A stretch of DNA of 63,602 bases from Pseudomonadota bacterium (GCA_018240685.1 JAFEFG010000009.1:1-63602), one strand, 5' to 3'; numbered from the stretch's first letter, positions 36,615-45,982 are shown. A program made the numbers and translations. Notes: generated by a model from the sequence alone, not told the origin.

Positions 36615-38195
36615 ATGTTGGACGCCAATCTGAAGACCCAGTTGCAGGGCTATCTCGCCCGCATCACCCATCCGGTCGAGCTGGTGGCGTCGCTGGACGA
36701 CGGCCAGAGCTCGGCGGAGATGAAGGAACTTCTGCAGGAGATTGCAGAGCAGTCGCCGCAGATCACCGTGGTCCGCCGCGATGACGACGCGCGCCGCCCG
36801 TCCTTCTCCATCAACCGCGTCGGCACGGATGTCGGCGTGCGGTTTGCCGGCCTGCCGATGGGCCACGAATTCACGTCGCTGGTGCTGGCGCTGCTTCAGG
36901 TAGGCGGATATCCGCCGAAGGCGTCCCCCGAGCTGATCGAACGCATTCGCGGCCTCGATGGGGAGTACAGGTTCGAGACCTACTTCTCCCTCTCGTGCCA
37001 GAACTGCCCGGACGTGGTGCAGGCGCTGAACCTGATGAGCGTGGTCAATCCCCGCATCCGCCACGTCGCCATCGACGGCGCGCTGTTCCAGAAGGAAGTC
37101 GAGGCGCGCGGCGTCATGGCCGTGCCGGCCGTCTTCCTGAACGGCGAGCCCTTCGCGCAGGGACGCATGGGCCTGGAGCAGATCCTGGCCAAACTCGACA
37201 CCGGCTCGGTGGCGCGGCAGGCCGCCGCGCTCGAGGCGAAGGAGCCCTTCGACGTGCTGGTGGTGGGTGGCGGACCTGCCGGCGCCGCGGCGGCGATCTA
37301 CGCCGCGCGCAAAGGCATCCGGACCGGGGTCGTCGCTGAGCGCTTCGGCGGCCAGGTGCTGGACACCATGGCCATCGAGAACTTCGTGTCGGTGCAGCAC
37401 ACCGAGGGGCCCAAGCTTGGTGCGGCCCTGGAGGAGCATGTCCGCGAATACGGCGTCGACATCATGAACCTGCAGACCGCGACCGCGCTGGTGCCGCCGG
37501 CCAGGCCGGGCGACCTGGCCGAGGTGAAGCTTGCCAGCGGCGCGGCACTCAAGGCCAGGACGGTCGTGCTGTCGCCGGGCGCCCGGTGGCGGACCATGAA
37601 CGTCCCGGGCGAGGATGCCTATCGCAACAAGGGCGTGGCCTTCTGCCCGCACTGCGACGGGCCGCTGTTCAAGGGCAAGCGCGTCGCCGTGATCGGCGGT
37701 GGCAACTCGGGCGTCGAGGCGGCCATCGACCTCGCCGGAATCACCGCGCACGTCACGCTGATCGAGTTCGACTCCCGGCTGCGCGCCGACCAGGTTCTGC
37801 AGGACAAGCTGCACTCGCTGCGCAACGTGACCGTCGTCACGTCGGCGCAGACAACGGAAGTGCTGGGCGACGGCGCCAAGGTCACCGGCCTGTCGTACAA
37901 GGATCGCACCAGCGGTTCGGCGCACCGGATCGAACTCGAAGGCGTGTTCGTGCAGATCGGTCTGGTGCCCAACACCGAATGGCTCAAGGGCACGATCGCG
38001 CTCAGCCCCCGCGGCGAGATCGAGGTCGACGCCCGGGGCCAGACCTCGGTGCCCGGCATCTTCGCCGCCGGCGACGCCACGACCGTGCCCTACAAGCAGA
38101 TCGTCATCGCCATGGGCGAAGGCGCGAAGGCATCGCTCGCGGCGTTCGATCACCTGATCCGCACCACGCCGGCGGAGCTTTCGGCCGCGGCCTGA
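36615..38195 (+). CDS. ahpF: Alkyl hydroperoxide reductase subunit F
   Basis: A 526-residue NADH- and FAD-dependent disulfide reductase that re-reduces AhpC. The N-terminal tandem thioredoxin-fold domain holds Cys128 and Cys131 (SLSCQNCPD). The FAD-binding [17 protein letters not shown] follows at about residues 220-235, then the active disulfide Cys344/Cys347 in [11 protein letters not shown], the NADH-binding [16 protein letters not shown] and the closing [15 protein letters not shown]. Lengths and Cys positions agree with enterobacterial AhpF. Confidence 0.97.
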   Translation: MLDANLKTQLQGYLARITHPVELVASLDDGQSSAEMKELLQEIAEQSPQITVVRRDDDARRPSFSINRVGTDVGVRFAGLPMGHEFTSLVLALLQVGGYPPKASPELIERIRGLDGEYRFETYFSLSCQNCPDVVQALNLMSVVNPRIRHVAIDGALFQKEVEARGVMAVPAVFLNGEPFAQGRMGLEQILAKLDTGSVARQAAALEAKEPFDVLVVGGGPAGAAAAIYAARKGIRTGVVAERFGGQVLDTMAIENFVSVQHTEGPKLGAALEEHVREYGVDIMNLQTATALVPPARPGDLAEVKLASGAALKARTVVLSPGARWRTMNVPGEDAYRNKGVAFCPHCDGPLFKGKRVAVIGGGNSGVEAAIDLAGITAHVTLIEFDSRLRADQVLQDKLHSLRNVTVVTSAQTTEVLGDGAKVTGLSYKDRTSGSAHRIELEGVFVQIGLVPNTEWLKGTIALSPRGEIEVDARGQTSVPGIFAAGDATTVPYKQIVIAMGEGAKASLAAFDHLIRTTPAELSAAA

Positions 38196-38215
38196 CCGCG
38201 TCGACTACGCCGGCC

Positions 38216-38374
38216 GAAGACGGAAGCTACGTCGATGTCTTCGTGGCGATGATGTTCAAACGCTTCGGCGGCTGCAAACCATTGCCGCCGCCGACGGTTG
38301 CCCTCGACATCGTCGAAGCCATCCTCAATGGCAAGCAGCCGGCCATTTCCGCGTTGCGTGCATACCAGCCGTAG
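38216..38374 (+). pseudogene. Fragment resembling the HTH tail of resolvase-linked proteins
   Basis: The end of an open frame reads DGSYVDVFVAMMF, an odd linker, then VALDIVEAILNGKQPAISAL before a stop. The pattern GSYV...F(L)APDIVEAILxGxQP is familiar from a helix-turn-helix segment found at the ends of alphaproteobacterial recombinase-associated proteins. There is no start codon of its own, and the beginning lies out of frame inside ahpF, so this can only be a relic. Identification is from memory and tentative. Confidence 0.3.
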
Positions 38375-38660
38375 AGCGCCGTGAGGCCGACACGCAGGCG
38401 CTCGTGCCGATCTTCGATGTCCCGCCCTGGCGTCGCGCTGGGCGTGGGATCGCGCTCGAGCGCCCACCCCGAACAGGCCACTCGAAGGCTGCGCTCTCGG
38501 GAAAATGCGCATAGAGTGTATATCACTGAACGCCCGCGCGCTCTGCCACCATGCTGATCGTCGTGAGCGCCGGACCAATGCTGCTGTGCGGGTCGATTGC
38601 GGCCTCTACGATGCGCAGCCGAGTCTGCGACTGCTGCTCGGCACGCCGCTTGAGCGTGTA
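38344..38660 (-). pseudogene. Degraded TetR-family regulator
   Basis: Reading the minus strand from 38660 gives KRRAEQQSQTRLRIVEAA, then ALTTISMVAERAGVQ, a TGA stop at 38525-38523, and in the same frame YTLYAHFPESAAF, a complete TetR helix-turn-helix apart from the stop. The reading then shifts one frame to VACSGWALERDPTPS and ERLRVGLTALYGWYARNAEM, the start of the ligand-binding domain. No ATG is in frame at the beginning. Thus it carries at least one nonsense codon and one frameshift. It lies divergent from the MBL-fold gene, which it may once have regulated. Confidence 0.75.
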
Positions 38661-38783
38661 GGTTCGGAGCGTTTCATTTCATTGCACGGATACGTACATT
38701 CGCAATGACCAGCGCGTCTTTTTCATTACACATGCGGTACTTTCAAATACCGCGCCTGTCTGTCGCTCCACGGAGAGAATGAG

Positions 38784-39530
38784 ATGACAACCAGCATCAA
38801 CGAGATCGCTGATGGTATCTACCGGCTCTCGACCTTCGTACCGGAGATCGCGCCGCCAGCTGGCTTCACCTTCAACCAGTTCCTCGTGCTGGGCGATGAG
38901 CCGCTCCTCTTCCACACCGGACCGCGCAAGATGTTTCCGCTGGTTCGCGACGCGGTGAGCCGCCTTGTTCCCTCCGAAAGCCTGCGTTGGATCGGCTATG
39001 GTCATTTCGAGGCTGATGAGTGTGGGTCATTGAACGAATGGCTCGCTCTGGCGCCGAAGGCACAGGCGACGCATGGTCAGACGGCGTGCATGGTGTCGTT
39101 GAGCGACGTGGCGGACCGCGCGCCACGCGCGCTGCAGGACGGGGAGACCATCGAACTCGGCCGAGGAAAGCGGGTTCGCTATCTCGACACACCGCATACG
39201 CCGCACGGCTGGGATGCCGGCCTGCTGTACGAAGAAACGACCGGCACGCTGCTGTGCGGCGACCTGTTCACCCAGCTCGGCAACGGTCCCTCGCTGACCG
39301 AAAGCGATATTGTGGGGCCGGCAATTGCCGCCGAGGACATGTTCCAGGCCTCCTGCCTGAACCCGAACACGGGAACCATCATCCGTTCTTTGGCCGCGCT
39401 TTCACCACGGACGCTGGCGTTGATGCACGGCCCGTCCTTTGCCGGTGACTGCAGCGCCGCGCTGCTAGAACTGGCGGCGGACTACGACCGTCGCACGGCC
39501 AAGTGCAGACCAATAGTGGCGGCCGCGTAA
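38784..39530 (+). CDS. MBL-fold metallo-hydrolase/ODP-like protein
   Basis: A 248-residue metallo-beta-lactamase-fold protein. The metal motif is GHFEADE (His74, Glu76, Asp78), the H-x-E-x-D form of flavodiiron and ODP-type proteins rather than HxHxDH. PHTPHGWDAG, a later Asp in LLCGDLF and His in LMHGPSF supply the other ligands. The acidic ligand suggests a di-iron centre for O2, NO or peroxide chemistry or sensing, though no flavodoxin domain is attached. ATG follows GGAGAG. Its divergent TetR neighbour is broken, so expression may be constitutive. Confidence 0.85.
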   Translation: MTTSINEIADGIYRLSTFVPEIAPPAGFTFNQFLVLGDEPLLFHTGPRKMFPLVRDAVSRLVPSESLRWIGYGHFEADECGSLNEWLALAPKAQATHGQTACMVSLSDVADRAPRALQDGETIELGRGKRVRYLDTPHTPHGWDAGLLYEETTGTLLCGDLFTQLGNGPSLTESDIVGPAIAAEDMFQASCLNPNTGTIIRSLAALSPRTLALMHGPSFAGDCSAALLELAADYDRRTAKCRPIVAAA

Positions 39531-39621
39531 ATCGATCGCGGTTTTTCCGGACAGGTGCTGTCCTGCGTGGATGACCAACAAATCCATCGATCCTGCGACG
39601 TAGTGCACACCGACTGGATCG

Positions 39622-40251
39622 CTAACCATCGCAAAGACAGTCGCGGCTCGGCCGCTTGAAATGCGCCCTCGCACGCTCGACGTCGGCTCTGACGACGCAA
39701 CCCTCGGCGTGATCGTTGACCAGCCCCATCGCCTGCATGAAGGCATAGACGGTGGTCGGGCCGACAAATTTCCAGCCTCGCTTCTTGAGGTCCTTCGACA
39801 AGGCGACCGACTCGGGCGACGTGGACGCCGCTTGCGGTCTCGCGCCCTGCCCGGCAGCCGGTTCGTACCGCCAGACATAGGCCGCCAGCGAGCCCTCCCG
39901 CCGGACGAGTTCCCGCGCGCACTTCGCGTTGTTGATGACCGCTTCGATCTTGCCGCGATGGCGGACGATGCCCTCGTCCTTGAGCAGGCGCTCGACATCG
40001 CTCTCGGCAAAGCGCGCGATCCTCTCGAAATCGAAACGATGAAAGGCCGAGCGGAAATTTTCGCGCTTGGCGAGGATCGTGCGCCAACTCAGCCCGGACT
40101 GGAATCCCTCCAGGCACAACTTCTCGAAAAGGCGATGATCGTCATCGACCGGGAATCCCCATTCGGTATCGTGGTAGTCGAGGAACTCCGGTGCCGCGCC
40201 GCTCCAGCGACAGCGCGGCTTGCCGTCAGGCCCCGATATCGTCGGACTCAT
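39622..40251 (-). CDS. tag: DNA-3-methyladenine glycosylase I
   Basis: A 209-residue base-excision repair enzyme that removes 3-methyladenine from DNA. PRCRWSGAAPEFLDYHDTEWGFPV is the signature start with the first two zinc ligands (Cys, His). FQSGLSWRTILAKRENFRSAF is the HhH region, VGPTTVYAFMQAMGLVNDH follows, and the terminal His and Cys in VNDHAEGCV complete the zinc snap. Length is normal. It is followed after 38 bases by nothing on its own strand from the left and appears monocistronic. Confidence 0.95.
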   Translation of the reverse strand: MSPTISGPDGKPRCRWSGAAPEFLDYHDTEWGFPVDDDHRLFEKLCLEGFQSGLSWRTILAKRENFRSAFHRFDFERIARFAESDVERLLKDEGIVRHRGKIEAVINNAKCARELVRREGSLAAYVWRYEPAAGQGARPQAASTSPESVALSKDLKKRGWKFVGPTTVYAFMQAMGLVNDHAEGCVVRADVERARAHFKRPSRDCLCDG

Positions 40252-40289
40252 TCTTCGCGATTCTCCGTGTCGAGGAACGAGTGCCGGCG

Positions 40290-40577
40290 TCAGCCCTGGA
40301 GAAAGGCCAGCCGCGGATCGGTGCGGGCCGGTGCGATCTCGAGGATTTCCGCGCCGACCACGTCTTCCGCGACAAACGGGTCCTCCCCGACCCTGGCCTG
40401 AAGGTCCGGCAGCGACGTGTTGTGTGCCAGGATCCCGCCGCCCACGGCGGGTTTCAGGCCACCGACCATCAGGAACACGCCGTCTTCGAAGCCGCGTCTG
40501 ATCCAGGCGTTATGCCCCTCCATGAGCTGTGGGGCCTTGGCCTTGTTGGCGGAAAATCGGAGCAGGACGACAAACAT
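40290..40577 (-). CDS. YciI-family protein
   Basis: A 95-residue small ferredoxin-like-fold protein. The opening MFVVLLRFSANKAKAPQLMEGHNAWIRRGFEDGVFLMVGGL, with the conserved His of the GHNAW motif, is typical of YciI / DGPF-related proteins, a few of which are known dehydratases or dehalogenases. It starts 41 bases after the TetR gene on the same strand and is therefore likely to share its autoregulated transcript. Substrate unknown; the upstream frame extension is not part of it. Confidence 0.85.
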   Translation of the reverse strand: MFVVLLRFSANKAKAPQLMEGHNAWIRRGFEDGVFLMVGGLKPAVGGGILAHNTSLPDLQARVGEDPFVAEDVVGAEILEIAPARTDPRLAFLQG

Positions 40578-40618
40578 CGGATGGGGCTTCCCTTGATCGT
40601 GTCGCGAAGGGGTTCGAT

Positions 40619-41209
40619 TCACGGCGCGCTGTGCGCGGCCGCACAGTGCGCCCCCAGCCAGTCGCACATCTGTTCGACCTCGCGCCGAATGAACTGTTCG
40701 TTGCGGAACGCATTGGCGAGGGTGGCCACCCCCTGGCTGCGGACAAGAAGATGCATCGCCAGCGCATCGGCATCCGCCTTCCGGCCAAGCAGCACGAACT
40801 GACGGGACAACCAGTCCCTGAAGAGCGCGAAGATCTCGTTCGCCTTGACCTGGGCGACATGATCCAGCTTCGCGAGTTCGTTGCAGAGCGTGCCGACCGG
40901 GCAGCCGTAAAGCATGATCTTCGCCCGGTTCATGATCAGGATATGGATGAAGCTTCGGACGCGATCCGCGGGATCGCTGCCTTCCGCTTCCCACTGCTCC
41001 AGCATTTCGCGGGTGTTGGACAGGCGCAGGTCGATGACGGCGTCGAGGATCTCGTCCTTCGTGTTGAAGTGATAGTAGAAATTCCCGCGCGATATCCGCA
41101 CGGCCCCGGCGATGTCCGCGAAGGACGTATGCTCGTAGCCCTGCTGGTAGAACAATCGGTCGGCAGCCTCGACGATGTGATCGCGAGTTGTCTTGCCGCG
41201 CATGGACAC
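40619..41209 (-). CDS. TetR/AcrR-family transcriptional regulator
   Basis: A 196-residue dimeric repressor. The HTH domain reads RDHIVEAADRLFYQQGYEHTSFADIAGAVRISRGNFYYHFNTKDEIL. The ligand domain contains YGCPVGTLCNELAKLD, the TetR_C motif of the AcuR/YxaF-type group in which the two Cys could respond to electrophiles. Two palindromes lie 48-89 bases upstream of the ATG, the expected operators. It is followed by a YciI gene, the probable target together with itself. Confidence 0.92.
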   Translation of the reverse strand: MSMRGKTTRDHIVEAADRLFYQQGYEHTSFADIAGAVRISRGNFYYHFNTKDEILDAVIDLRLSNTREMLEQWEAEGSDPADRVRSFIHILIMNRAKIMLYGCPVGTLCNELAKLDHVAQVKANEIFALFRDWLSRQFVLLGRKADADALAMHLLVRSQGVATLANAFRNEQFIRREVEQMCDWLGAHCAAAHSAP

Positions 41210-41256
41210 GATTTTTCCTTCTCCCGCTTCGCCCAGCCACCTCGCCGGCCGGATGC

Positions 41257-41298
41257 CTAGGACGATCGTCCTAGACCCAATTTAGGACGATCGCCCTA
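41257..41298 (-). promoter_or_regulatory. Tandem palindromic operators upstream of the TetR gene
   Basis: CTAGGACGATCGTCCTAG (41257-41274) is a perfect 18-base palindrome. TAGGACGATCGCCCTA (41283-41298) repeats its 16-base core with one changed base. The centres are 25 bases apart. Such a pair is exactly what cooperative TetR dimers bind, and the position just upstream of the regulator gene implies autorepression. Confidence 0.8.
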
Positions 41299-41518
41299 GA
41301 GCGGTCAAGCGGCCGGGGGTACCCTTTCCACCCTCAGGGGCGGATGGCTTCGACACGAAGGCGGGAACATGAGGCAGGCCGGCGGAGCGAGAGGCCTTTC
41401 AGCATCGCGGGGCGGCGTGCAACGGCGGCTCCCCGTCAGGAGAACTCTCTATTTTTTCTGGGGCCCAGCGGCCGGGCGACTGGGCTGCCGGCCGTCAAAT
41501 TTCTGCGGAAGGGTCGGC

Positions 41519-41613
<95 letters not shown>

Positions 41614-41622
41614 CGCGCCCGC

Positions 41623-41651
41623 CTTATAGGGGGCGATCCCCGGTCCGGCAA
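41623..41651 (-). promoter_or_regulatory. Promoter of the tRNA-Ser gene
   Basis: On the minus strand TTGCCG (41651-41646) and TATAAG (41628-41623) are 17 bases apart. The -10 element ends 9 bases before the mature tRNA 5' end, so the transcript would begin almost at the tRNA. Confidence 0.65.
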
Positions 41652-41690
41652 CACGATGACTTGGCATTGTAAAATAAAGGCTTTCCGACG

Positions 41691-41718
41691 TTGACTCAGG
41701 CCAACCCTTGCGTATATT
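41691..41718 (+). promoter_or_regulatory. Promoter of the rplU-rpmA operon
   Basis: TTGACT (41691-41696) and TATATT (41713-41718) are separated by 16 bases, the best sigma-70-type promoter by eye in the window, as expected for ribosomal protein genes. It diverges from the tRNA-Ser promoter. Confidence 0.75.
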
Positions 41719-41729
41719 CCGCGCCTCTC

Positions 41730-41752
41730 CGGCGGGTCATTCGGGCCCGCCG
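41730..41752 (+). promoter_or_regulatory. Hairpin at the start of the rplU leader
   Basis: CGGCGGG (41730-41736) pairs with CCCGCCG (41746-41752) immediately after the expected transcription start, followed by CGTTCTTTCG. A further possible GGGG/CCCC stem occurs before the rplU ATG. The leader is about 125 bases, long enough for autogenous control by L21, which is only a suggestion. Confidence 0.4.
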
Positions 41753-41849
41753 CGTTCTTTCGTGCTTGCCGTTAGTTGGGGCTCGAAACCGCCATATCCC
41801 CTAGGATTGGTAGTGTCGGCCCGGACGGCAGGCTTCAGTCAGGTGTGCC

Positions 41850-42149
41850 ATGATCGCCGTTATCCGCACGGGTGGAAAGCAATACACGGTCGCTGCCGAC
41901 GAAACGCTCACGGTGGAGCGGATCGAGGGCGAGGCCGGCGCCAAGGTCGAGTTCACCGACGTCCTGATGGTGGGCGACAAGGTCGGCGCGCCGACGGTCG
42001 CCGGCGCCAAGGTCGTGGGCTCGATCGTCAAGCAGGCCCGCGGGCCGCACCTGATCGTCTTCAAGAAGCGGCGCCGCCAGAACTCGCGGCGCAAGAACGG
42101 TCATCGTCAGGACCTGACGGTGGTCAAGATCGAACAGATCGTCGCCTGA
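41850..42149 (+). CDS. rplU: 50S ribosomal protein L21
   Basis: A 99-residue ribosomal protein that binds 23S rRNA in the large subunit. The start [19 protein letters not shown], the VLMVGD strand and the very basic [25 protein letters not shown] end are diagnostic of L21. It is first in the rplU-rpmA operon with rpmA 24 bases downstream. Confidence 0.97.
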   Translation: MIAVIRTGGKQYTVAADETLTVERIEGEAGAKVEFTDVLMVGDKVGAPTVAGAKVVGSIVKQARGPHLIVFKKRRRQNSRRKNGHRQDLTVVKIEQIVA

Positions 42150-42173
42150 TAAGAGAGCGACCGGAGTAGTACG

Positions 42174-42446
42174 ATGGCACACAAGAAAGCAGGCGGCTCC
42201 TCGCGTAACGGCCGCGATTCCGACGGCCGGCGTCTCGGCGTGAAGCGCTTCGGCGGCCAGAAGGTCCTGTCGGGCAACATCCTGGTCCGCCAGCGCGGCA
42301 CCAAGATGAGCGCGGGAGAGAATGTCGGCGTCGGCCGCGACCACACCCTGTTCGCCATTGCCGATGGCATCGTGTCGTTCCGCAAGCGCAGCGGCGGCAA
42401 GGTCGAGGTGAACGTGCTCCCGGCGCCGGCTCTGGCCGCCGAATAG
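42174..42446 (+). CDS. rpmA: 50S ribosomal protein L27
   Basis: A 90-residue ribosomal protein near the peptidyl-transferase centre. The N-terminus [28 protein letters not shown] is the highly conserved L27 tail that reaches the tRNA acceptor ends; no Firmicutes-type cleavable extension is present. Followed by a strong terminator that separates it from obgE. Confidence 0.98.
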   Translation: MAHKKAGGSSRNGRDSDGRRLGVKRFGGQKVLSGNILVRQRGTKMSAGENVGVGRDHTLFAIADGIVSFRKRSGGKVEVNVLPAPALAAE

Positions 42447-42470
42447 CCGTTCCCGCGCCTAAGGATTACG

Positions 42471-42504
42471 AAGGGGGAGCGGCCTGGCCGTTCCCCCTTT
42501 TCGT
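42471..42504 (+). terminator. Rho-independent terminator after rpmA
   Basis: AAGGGGGAGCGGCC (42471-42484) pairs with GGCCGTTCCCCCTT (42486-42499) with one G-U pair, followed by TT and CGTTT. It lies 24 bases after the rpmA stop and before obgE, so downstream genes are read by partial read-through or by their own promoter. Confidence 0.8.
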
Positions 42505-42519
42505 TTCTGGACCCTACCG

Positions 42520-43533
42520 ATGAAATTCCTCGACCAAGCCAAGATCTACATCCGCTCCGGCAACGGCGGCGCGGGATGCGTGGGCTTTCGCCGCGAGAAG
42601 TTCATCGAGTTCGGCGGCCCGGACGGCGGCGACGGCGGACGCGGCGGCAACGTGATCGCCGAATGCGTCGACGGGCTGAACACGCTGATCGATTACCGCT
42701 ACGCCCAGCACTTCAAGGCCGAGACCGGCCATCACGGCATGGGCAGCCAGCGCACCGGCGCCAAGGGCAAGGACATCGTGCTGCGCCTGCCGCGCGGCAC
42801 GCAGATCTTCGACGAGGACAACGAGACGCTGCTGGCCGACCTCACGGAGGTGGGCCAGCGCATCGTGCTCGCCAAAGGCGGCGACGGCGGCTACGGCAAC
42901 CTGCACTACAAGACCTCGACCAATCGCGCCCCGCGCCGCGCCGACAAGGGCTGGCCGGGCGAGGAGCGCTGGATCTGGCTGCGGCTGAAGCTGATCGCCG
43001 ATATCGGCCTGATCGGCCTGCCCAATGCCGGCAAGTCCACCTTCCTGGCGGCGACCTCCAACGCCCGGCCCAAGATCGCCGACTATCCCTTCACCACCCT
43101 GCATCCCGGCCTCGGCGTGGTGAAGGTCGGCAACCGCGAGTTCGTGATGGCCGACATTCCAGGCCTCATCGAGGGCGCGCACGAGGGCGCGGGGCTGGGC
43201 ACGCGCTTCCTCGGCCACGTCGAGCGCTGCCGTGCGCTGCTGCACCTGGTCGACGGCACCCAGGACGACATCGTGGGCGCCTATCGCACCGTTCGCGCCG
43301 AGCTCAAGGCCTACAGCCCCACGCTCGCCCGCAAGAAGGAGATCGTGGCCCTCAACAAGACGGACGCCATGACGCCGGAGGACATCGAGGCCAAGCGCGC
43401 GGCGCTGGCCAAGGCGAGCCGCAAGACCGTGCACATCATGTCCGGCGTCTCGGGCCAGGGCGTCCAGCCCCTGCTGCATGAGCTGATGAAGCTCGTCGAG
43501 AAGCAGCGCGACCGCGCGAAGGAAGCCGCGTGA
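42520..43533 (+). CDS. obgE: GTPase Obg/CgtA
   Basis: A 337-residue essential GTPase for 50S assembly and stress control. The glycine-rich Obg fold is at the N-terminus ([30 protein letters not shown]). The G domain follows with G1 GLPNAGKST, switch [11 protein letters not shown]3 DIPGLIEGA and G4 NKTDAM. There is no acidic C-terminal extension as in Escherichia coli. Its stop overlaps the proB GTG start by 4 bases. Confidence 0.97.
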   Translation: MKFLDQAKIYIRSGNGGAGCVGFRREKFIEFGGPDGGDGGRGGNVIAECVDGLNTLIDYRYAQHFKAETGHHGMGSQRTGAKGKDIVLRLPRGTQIFDEDNETLLADLTEVGQRIVLAKGGDGGYGNLHYKTSTNRAPRRADKGWPGEERWIWLRLKLIADIGLIGLPNAGKSTFLAATSNARPKIADYPFTTLHPGLGVVKVGNREFVMADIPGLIEGAHEGAGLGTRFLGHVERCRALLHLVDGTQDDIVGAYRTVRAELKAYSPTLARKKEIVALNKTDAMTPEDIEAKRAALAKASRKTVHIMSGVSGQGVQPLLHELMKLVEKQRDRAKEAA

Positions 43534-44660
43534 GCACGCGGGCCGGCACCGGTCTGGCCAGCTCCAGGCGGCTGGTCGTCAAGATCGGCTCCTCCATCCT
43601 GGTCGACGAAACCCAGGGCCTGATCCGGCGCGACTGGCTCGAAGCACTAACGAACGACGTGGCGCGGCTGCACCGCGACGGCTGCGAGATCGTCCTGGTC
43701 TCCTCGGGGGCGATCCGCCTTGGCCGCACCTATCTCAAGCTGCCTTCGGGACCGTTGAAGCTCGAGGAAAGCCAGGCCGCGGCCGCCACCGGACAGATCC
43801 AGCTCGCCCACGCCTACCAGGAGGCACTGGCCCGGCACGGCATCACGGTGGCGCAGGTGCTGCTGACGCTGGACGATTCCGAGGAGCGCCGCCGCTACCT
43901 CAACGCCCGCCAGACCATGGGCACCCTGCTCGGTCTCGGCGCCGTGCCCGTCATCAACGAGAATGACACCGTCGCCACTGACGAGATCCGCTTCGGCGAC
44001 AACGACCGGCTGGGCGCGCGCGTCGCCGAGATGATCTCGGCCGACACGCTGGTGCTGCTGTCCGACATCGACGGGCTCTACACCGGCGACCCGCGCAGCG
44101 ACGCCACGGCCCGGCACATTCCCGAGATCCGCGAGATCACGCCGGAGATCGAGGCGATGGCCGGCACGGCAGCATCCGAGTTCTCCAACGGCGGCATGGT
44201 GACGAAGCTGATGGCCGGCCGTATCGCCATGGCCGCCGGCTGCCGCATGGCGATCGCCGACGGCCGCAAGGTCGGCGCCCTCGGCGCGCTGATCGACGGC
44301 ACCGCCCGCTGCAGCTGGTTCCTTCCCGAGGCCTCGCCGCTGTCGGCCCGCAAGAAATGGATCAGGGGTTCGCTCAAGTCCGCCGGCATCCTCACCGTCG
44401 ACGACGGCGCCGTGCGCGCGCTGTCGCGCGGCAAGAGCCTGCTGCCGGCCGGCGTCACCGGCATCGACGGCGAGTTCAAGCGCGGCGACGTGGTCGACGT
44501 GAAGGATCGCGCCGGCCGCACCCTGGGCCGCGGCCTGGTCGCCTATGCGGCCGAGGACGCCCGCCGCATCGCGGGGCGGAAGAGCGCCGAGATCGAGAAA
44601 TTGCTGGGTTTCCGCGGCCGGGACGAGATGGTCCACCGCGACGACCTGGTGGTCGAATGA
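43530..44660 (+). CDS. proB: Glutamate 5-kinase
   Basis: A 376-residue enzyme for the first step of proline synthesis. The amino-acid-kinase domain shows [49 protein letters not shown] and [12 protein letters not shown]. The C-terminal PUA domain ([22 protein letters not shown]) is present, as in full-length proline-sensitive forms. GTG start overlaps obgE as GTGA, and proA follows after 16 bases. Confidence 0.97.
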   Translation: MSTRAGTGLASSRRLVVKIGSSILVDETQGLIRRDWLEALTNDVARLHRDGCEIVLVSSGAIRLGRTYLKLPSGPLKLEESQAAAATGQIQLAHAYQEALARHGITVAQVLLTLDDSEERRRYLNARQTMGTLLGLGAVPVINENDTVATDEIRFGDNDRLGARVAEMISADTLVLLSDIDGLYTGDPRSDATARHIPEIREITPEIEAMAGTAASEFSNGGMVTKLMAGRIAMAAGCRMAIADGRKVGALGALIDGTARCSWFLPEASPLSARKKWIRGSLKSAGILTVDDGAVRALSRGKSLLPAGVTGIDGEFKRGDVVDVKDRAGRTLGRGLVAYAAEDARRIAGRKSAEIEKLLGFRGRDEMVHRDDLVVE

Positions 44661-44676
44661 CTATAGTGGTGCGGCG

Positions 44677-45957
44677 ATGAACATCCAGACGAAGCCTGCG
44701 GAAGATGCCGTCTCCATCGTCGCCGAACTTGGCCGGCGCGCGAAGACGGCCGCGGTCGCGTTGCGCAACGCCACGGCCGAGACGAAGAACCGCGCGCTGG
44801 CCGATGCGGCGCGGCTGATCCGGTCTGAGAAGGCCTCGATCCTGGCCGCCAATGCGCGCGACATCGAGGCGGCGAAGGCGGCCGGCATGAGCAGCGCCCT
44901 GCAAGACCGGCTTCTGCTCACCGAAGCGCGAATCGAAGCGATGGCCAAGGGGCTCGACGACATCGTGGCGCTGCCCGATCCGGTCGGCGCCGAGATCGAG
45001 CGCTGGCAGCGCCCCAACGGCCTCGTCATCAGCCGCGTGCGCGTGCCGATCGGCATCATCGGCGTCATCTACGAGGCGCGGCCCAACGTGACCGCGGATG
45101 CCGGCGCGCTCTGCGTCAAGTCAGGCAACGTCGTGGTGTTGCGCGGCGGGTCCGACTCCTTCCACTCCTCGCGCCGCATCGTCGAGCTGCTGCGCCGCGC
45201 GCTCGAGGATGCGGGCCTGCCCGAGGACTGCGTGCAGCTCGTTCCAACCACCGACCGTGCCGCCGTCGGCGAACTCCTCAAGGCGATGGACTGGCTCGAC
45301 CTGATCGTGCCCCGCGGCGGTCGCTCGCTGATCGACCGCGTCACGCAGGAAAGCCGCGTGCCCGTCCTGCGCCACTATGACGGCATCTGCCACGTCTACG
45401 TCGATCGCGACGCGAGCGTCGACATGGCGCGCGAGATCGTGGCCAACGCCAAGATGCGGCGCGTCAGCGTGTGCGGCGCCGCCGAGACGCTGCTGATCGA
45501 CCGCGACGCACTCGACACCCACCTCGTGCCGGTGCTCGCCCGGCTGCACGAGCTCGGCTGCGAGGTGCGCGGCGACGCCGAGGTGCGCCAGCGCGATCCG
45601 AAGGCGGTCGCCGCCACCGAGAAGGATTGGCGCACCGAATATCTCGAGCCGATCATCTCCGTCGCCACGGTCGATGGCGTCGAGGGCGCGATCCGGCACA
45701 TCGCCGCCTACGGCAGCCAGCACACCGAGTCGATCGTCACCGACAACCAGGCGACCGCCGACCGCTTCCTGAAGGAAGTCGACAGCGCCATCGTCATGCA
45801 CAACGCCAGCACCCAGTTCGCCGACGGCGGCGAGTTCGGGCTGGGTGCGGAGATCGGCATCTCGACCAACCGCATGCATGCACGCGGACCGGTCGGGCTG
45901 GTCGAGCTCACGACGTACAAGAACATCGTGCGCGGCAAAGGCACGCTGCGCCCATGA
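44677..45957 (+). CDS. proA: Glutamate-5-semialdehyde dehydrogenase
   Basis: A 426-residue NADPH-dependent reductase that converts glutamyl 5-phosphate to the semialdehyde, the second proline step. PIGIIGVIYEARPNVTADAGALCVKSGN is the conserved cofactor region, RGGSDSFHSSRRIV follows, and the catalytic Cys is in MRRVSVCGAAETLLID. The C-terminus DGGEFGLGAEIGISTNRMHARGPVGL is standard. ATG at 44677 gives the usual length; the upstream frame is not similar. Confidence 0.97.
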   Translation: MNIQTKPAEDAVSIVAELGRRAKTAAVALRNATAETKNRALADAARLIRSEKASILAANARDIEAAKAAGMSSALQDRLLLTEARIEAMAKGLDDIVALPDPVGAEIERWQRPNGLVISRVRVPIGIIGVIYEARPNVTADAGALCVKSGNVVVLRGGSDSFHSSRRIVELLRRALEDAGLPEDCVQLVPTTDRAAVGELLKAMDWLDLIVPRGGRSLIDRVTQESRVPVLRHYDGICHVYVDRDASVDMAREIVANAKMRRVSVCGAAETLLIDRDALDTHLVPVLARLHELGCEVRGDAEVRQRDPKAVAATEKDWRTEYLEPIISVATVDGVEGAIRHIAAYGSQHTESIVTDNQATADRFLKEVDSAIVMHNASTQFADGGEFGLGAEIGISTNRMHARGPVGLVELTTYKNIVRGKGTLRP

Positions 45958-45982
45958 GGTTCTTCCGCGCGAGGCTGCGCAC

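Noticed and set aside
34137..38153. Open frame of 1338 codons on the minus strand
   Set aside because: It runs antisense to the amidase 3' half and through oxyR, ahpC and ahpF in another phase, has Arg/Gly/His-rich shadow composition, and shows no domain. It arises from high GC at codon position 3.
39531..39621. Minus-strand frame extending past tag into the MBL gene end
   Set aside because: Alternative-phase extension without similarity; the interval is ordinary intergenic sequence.
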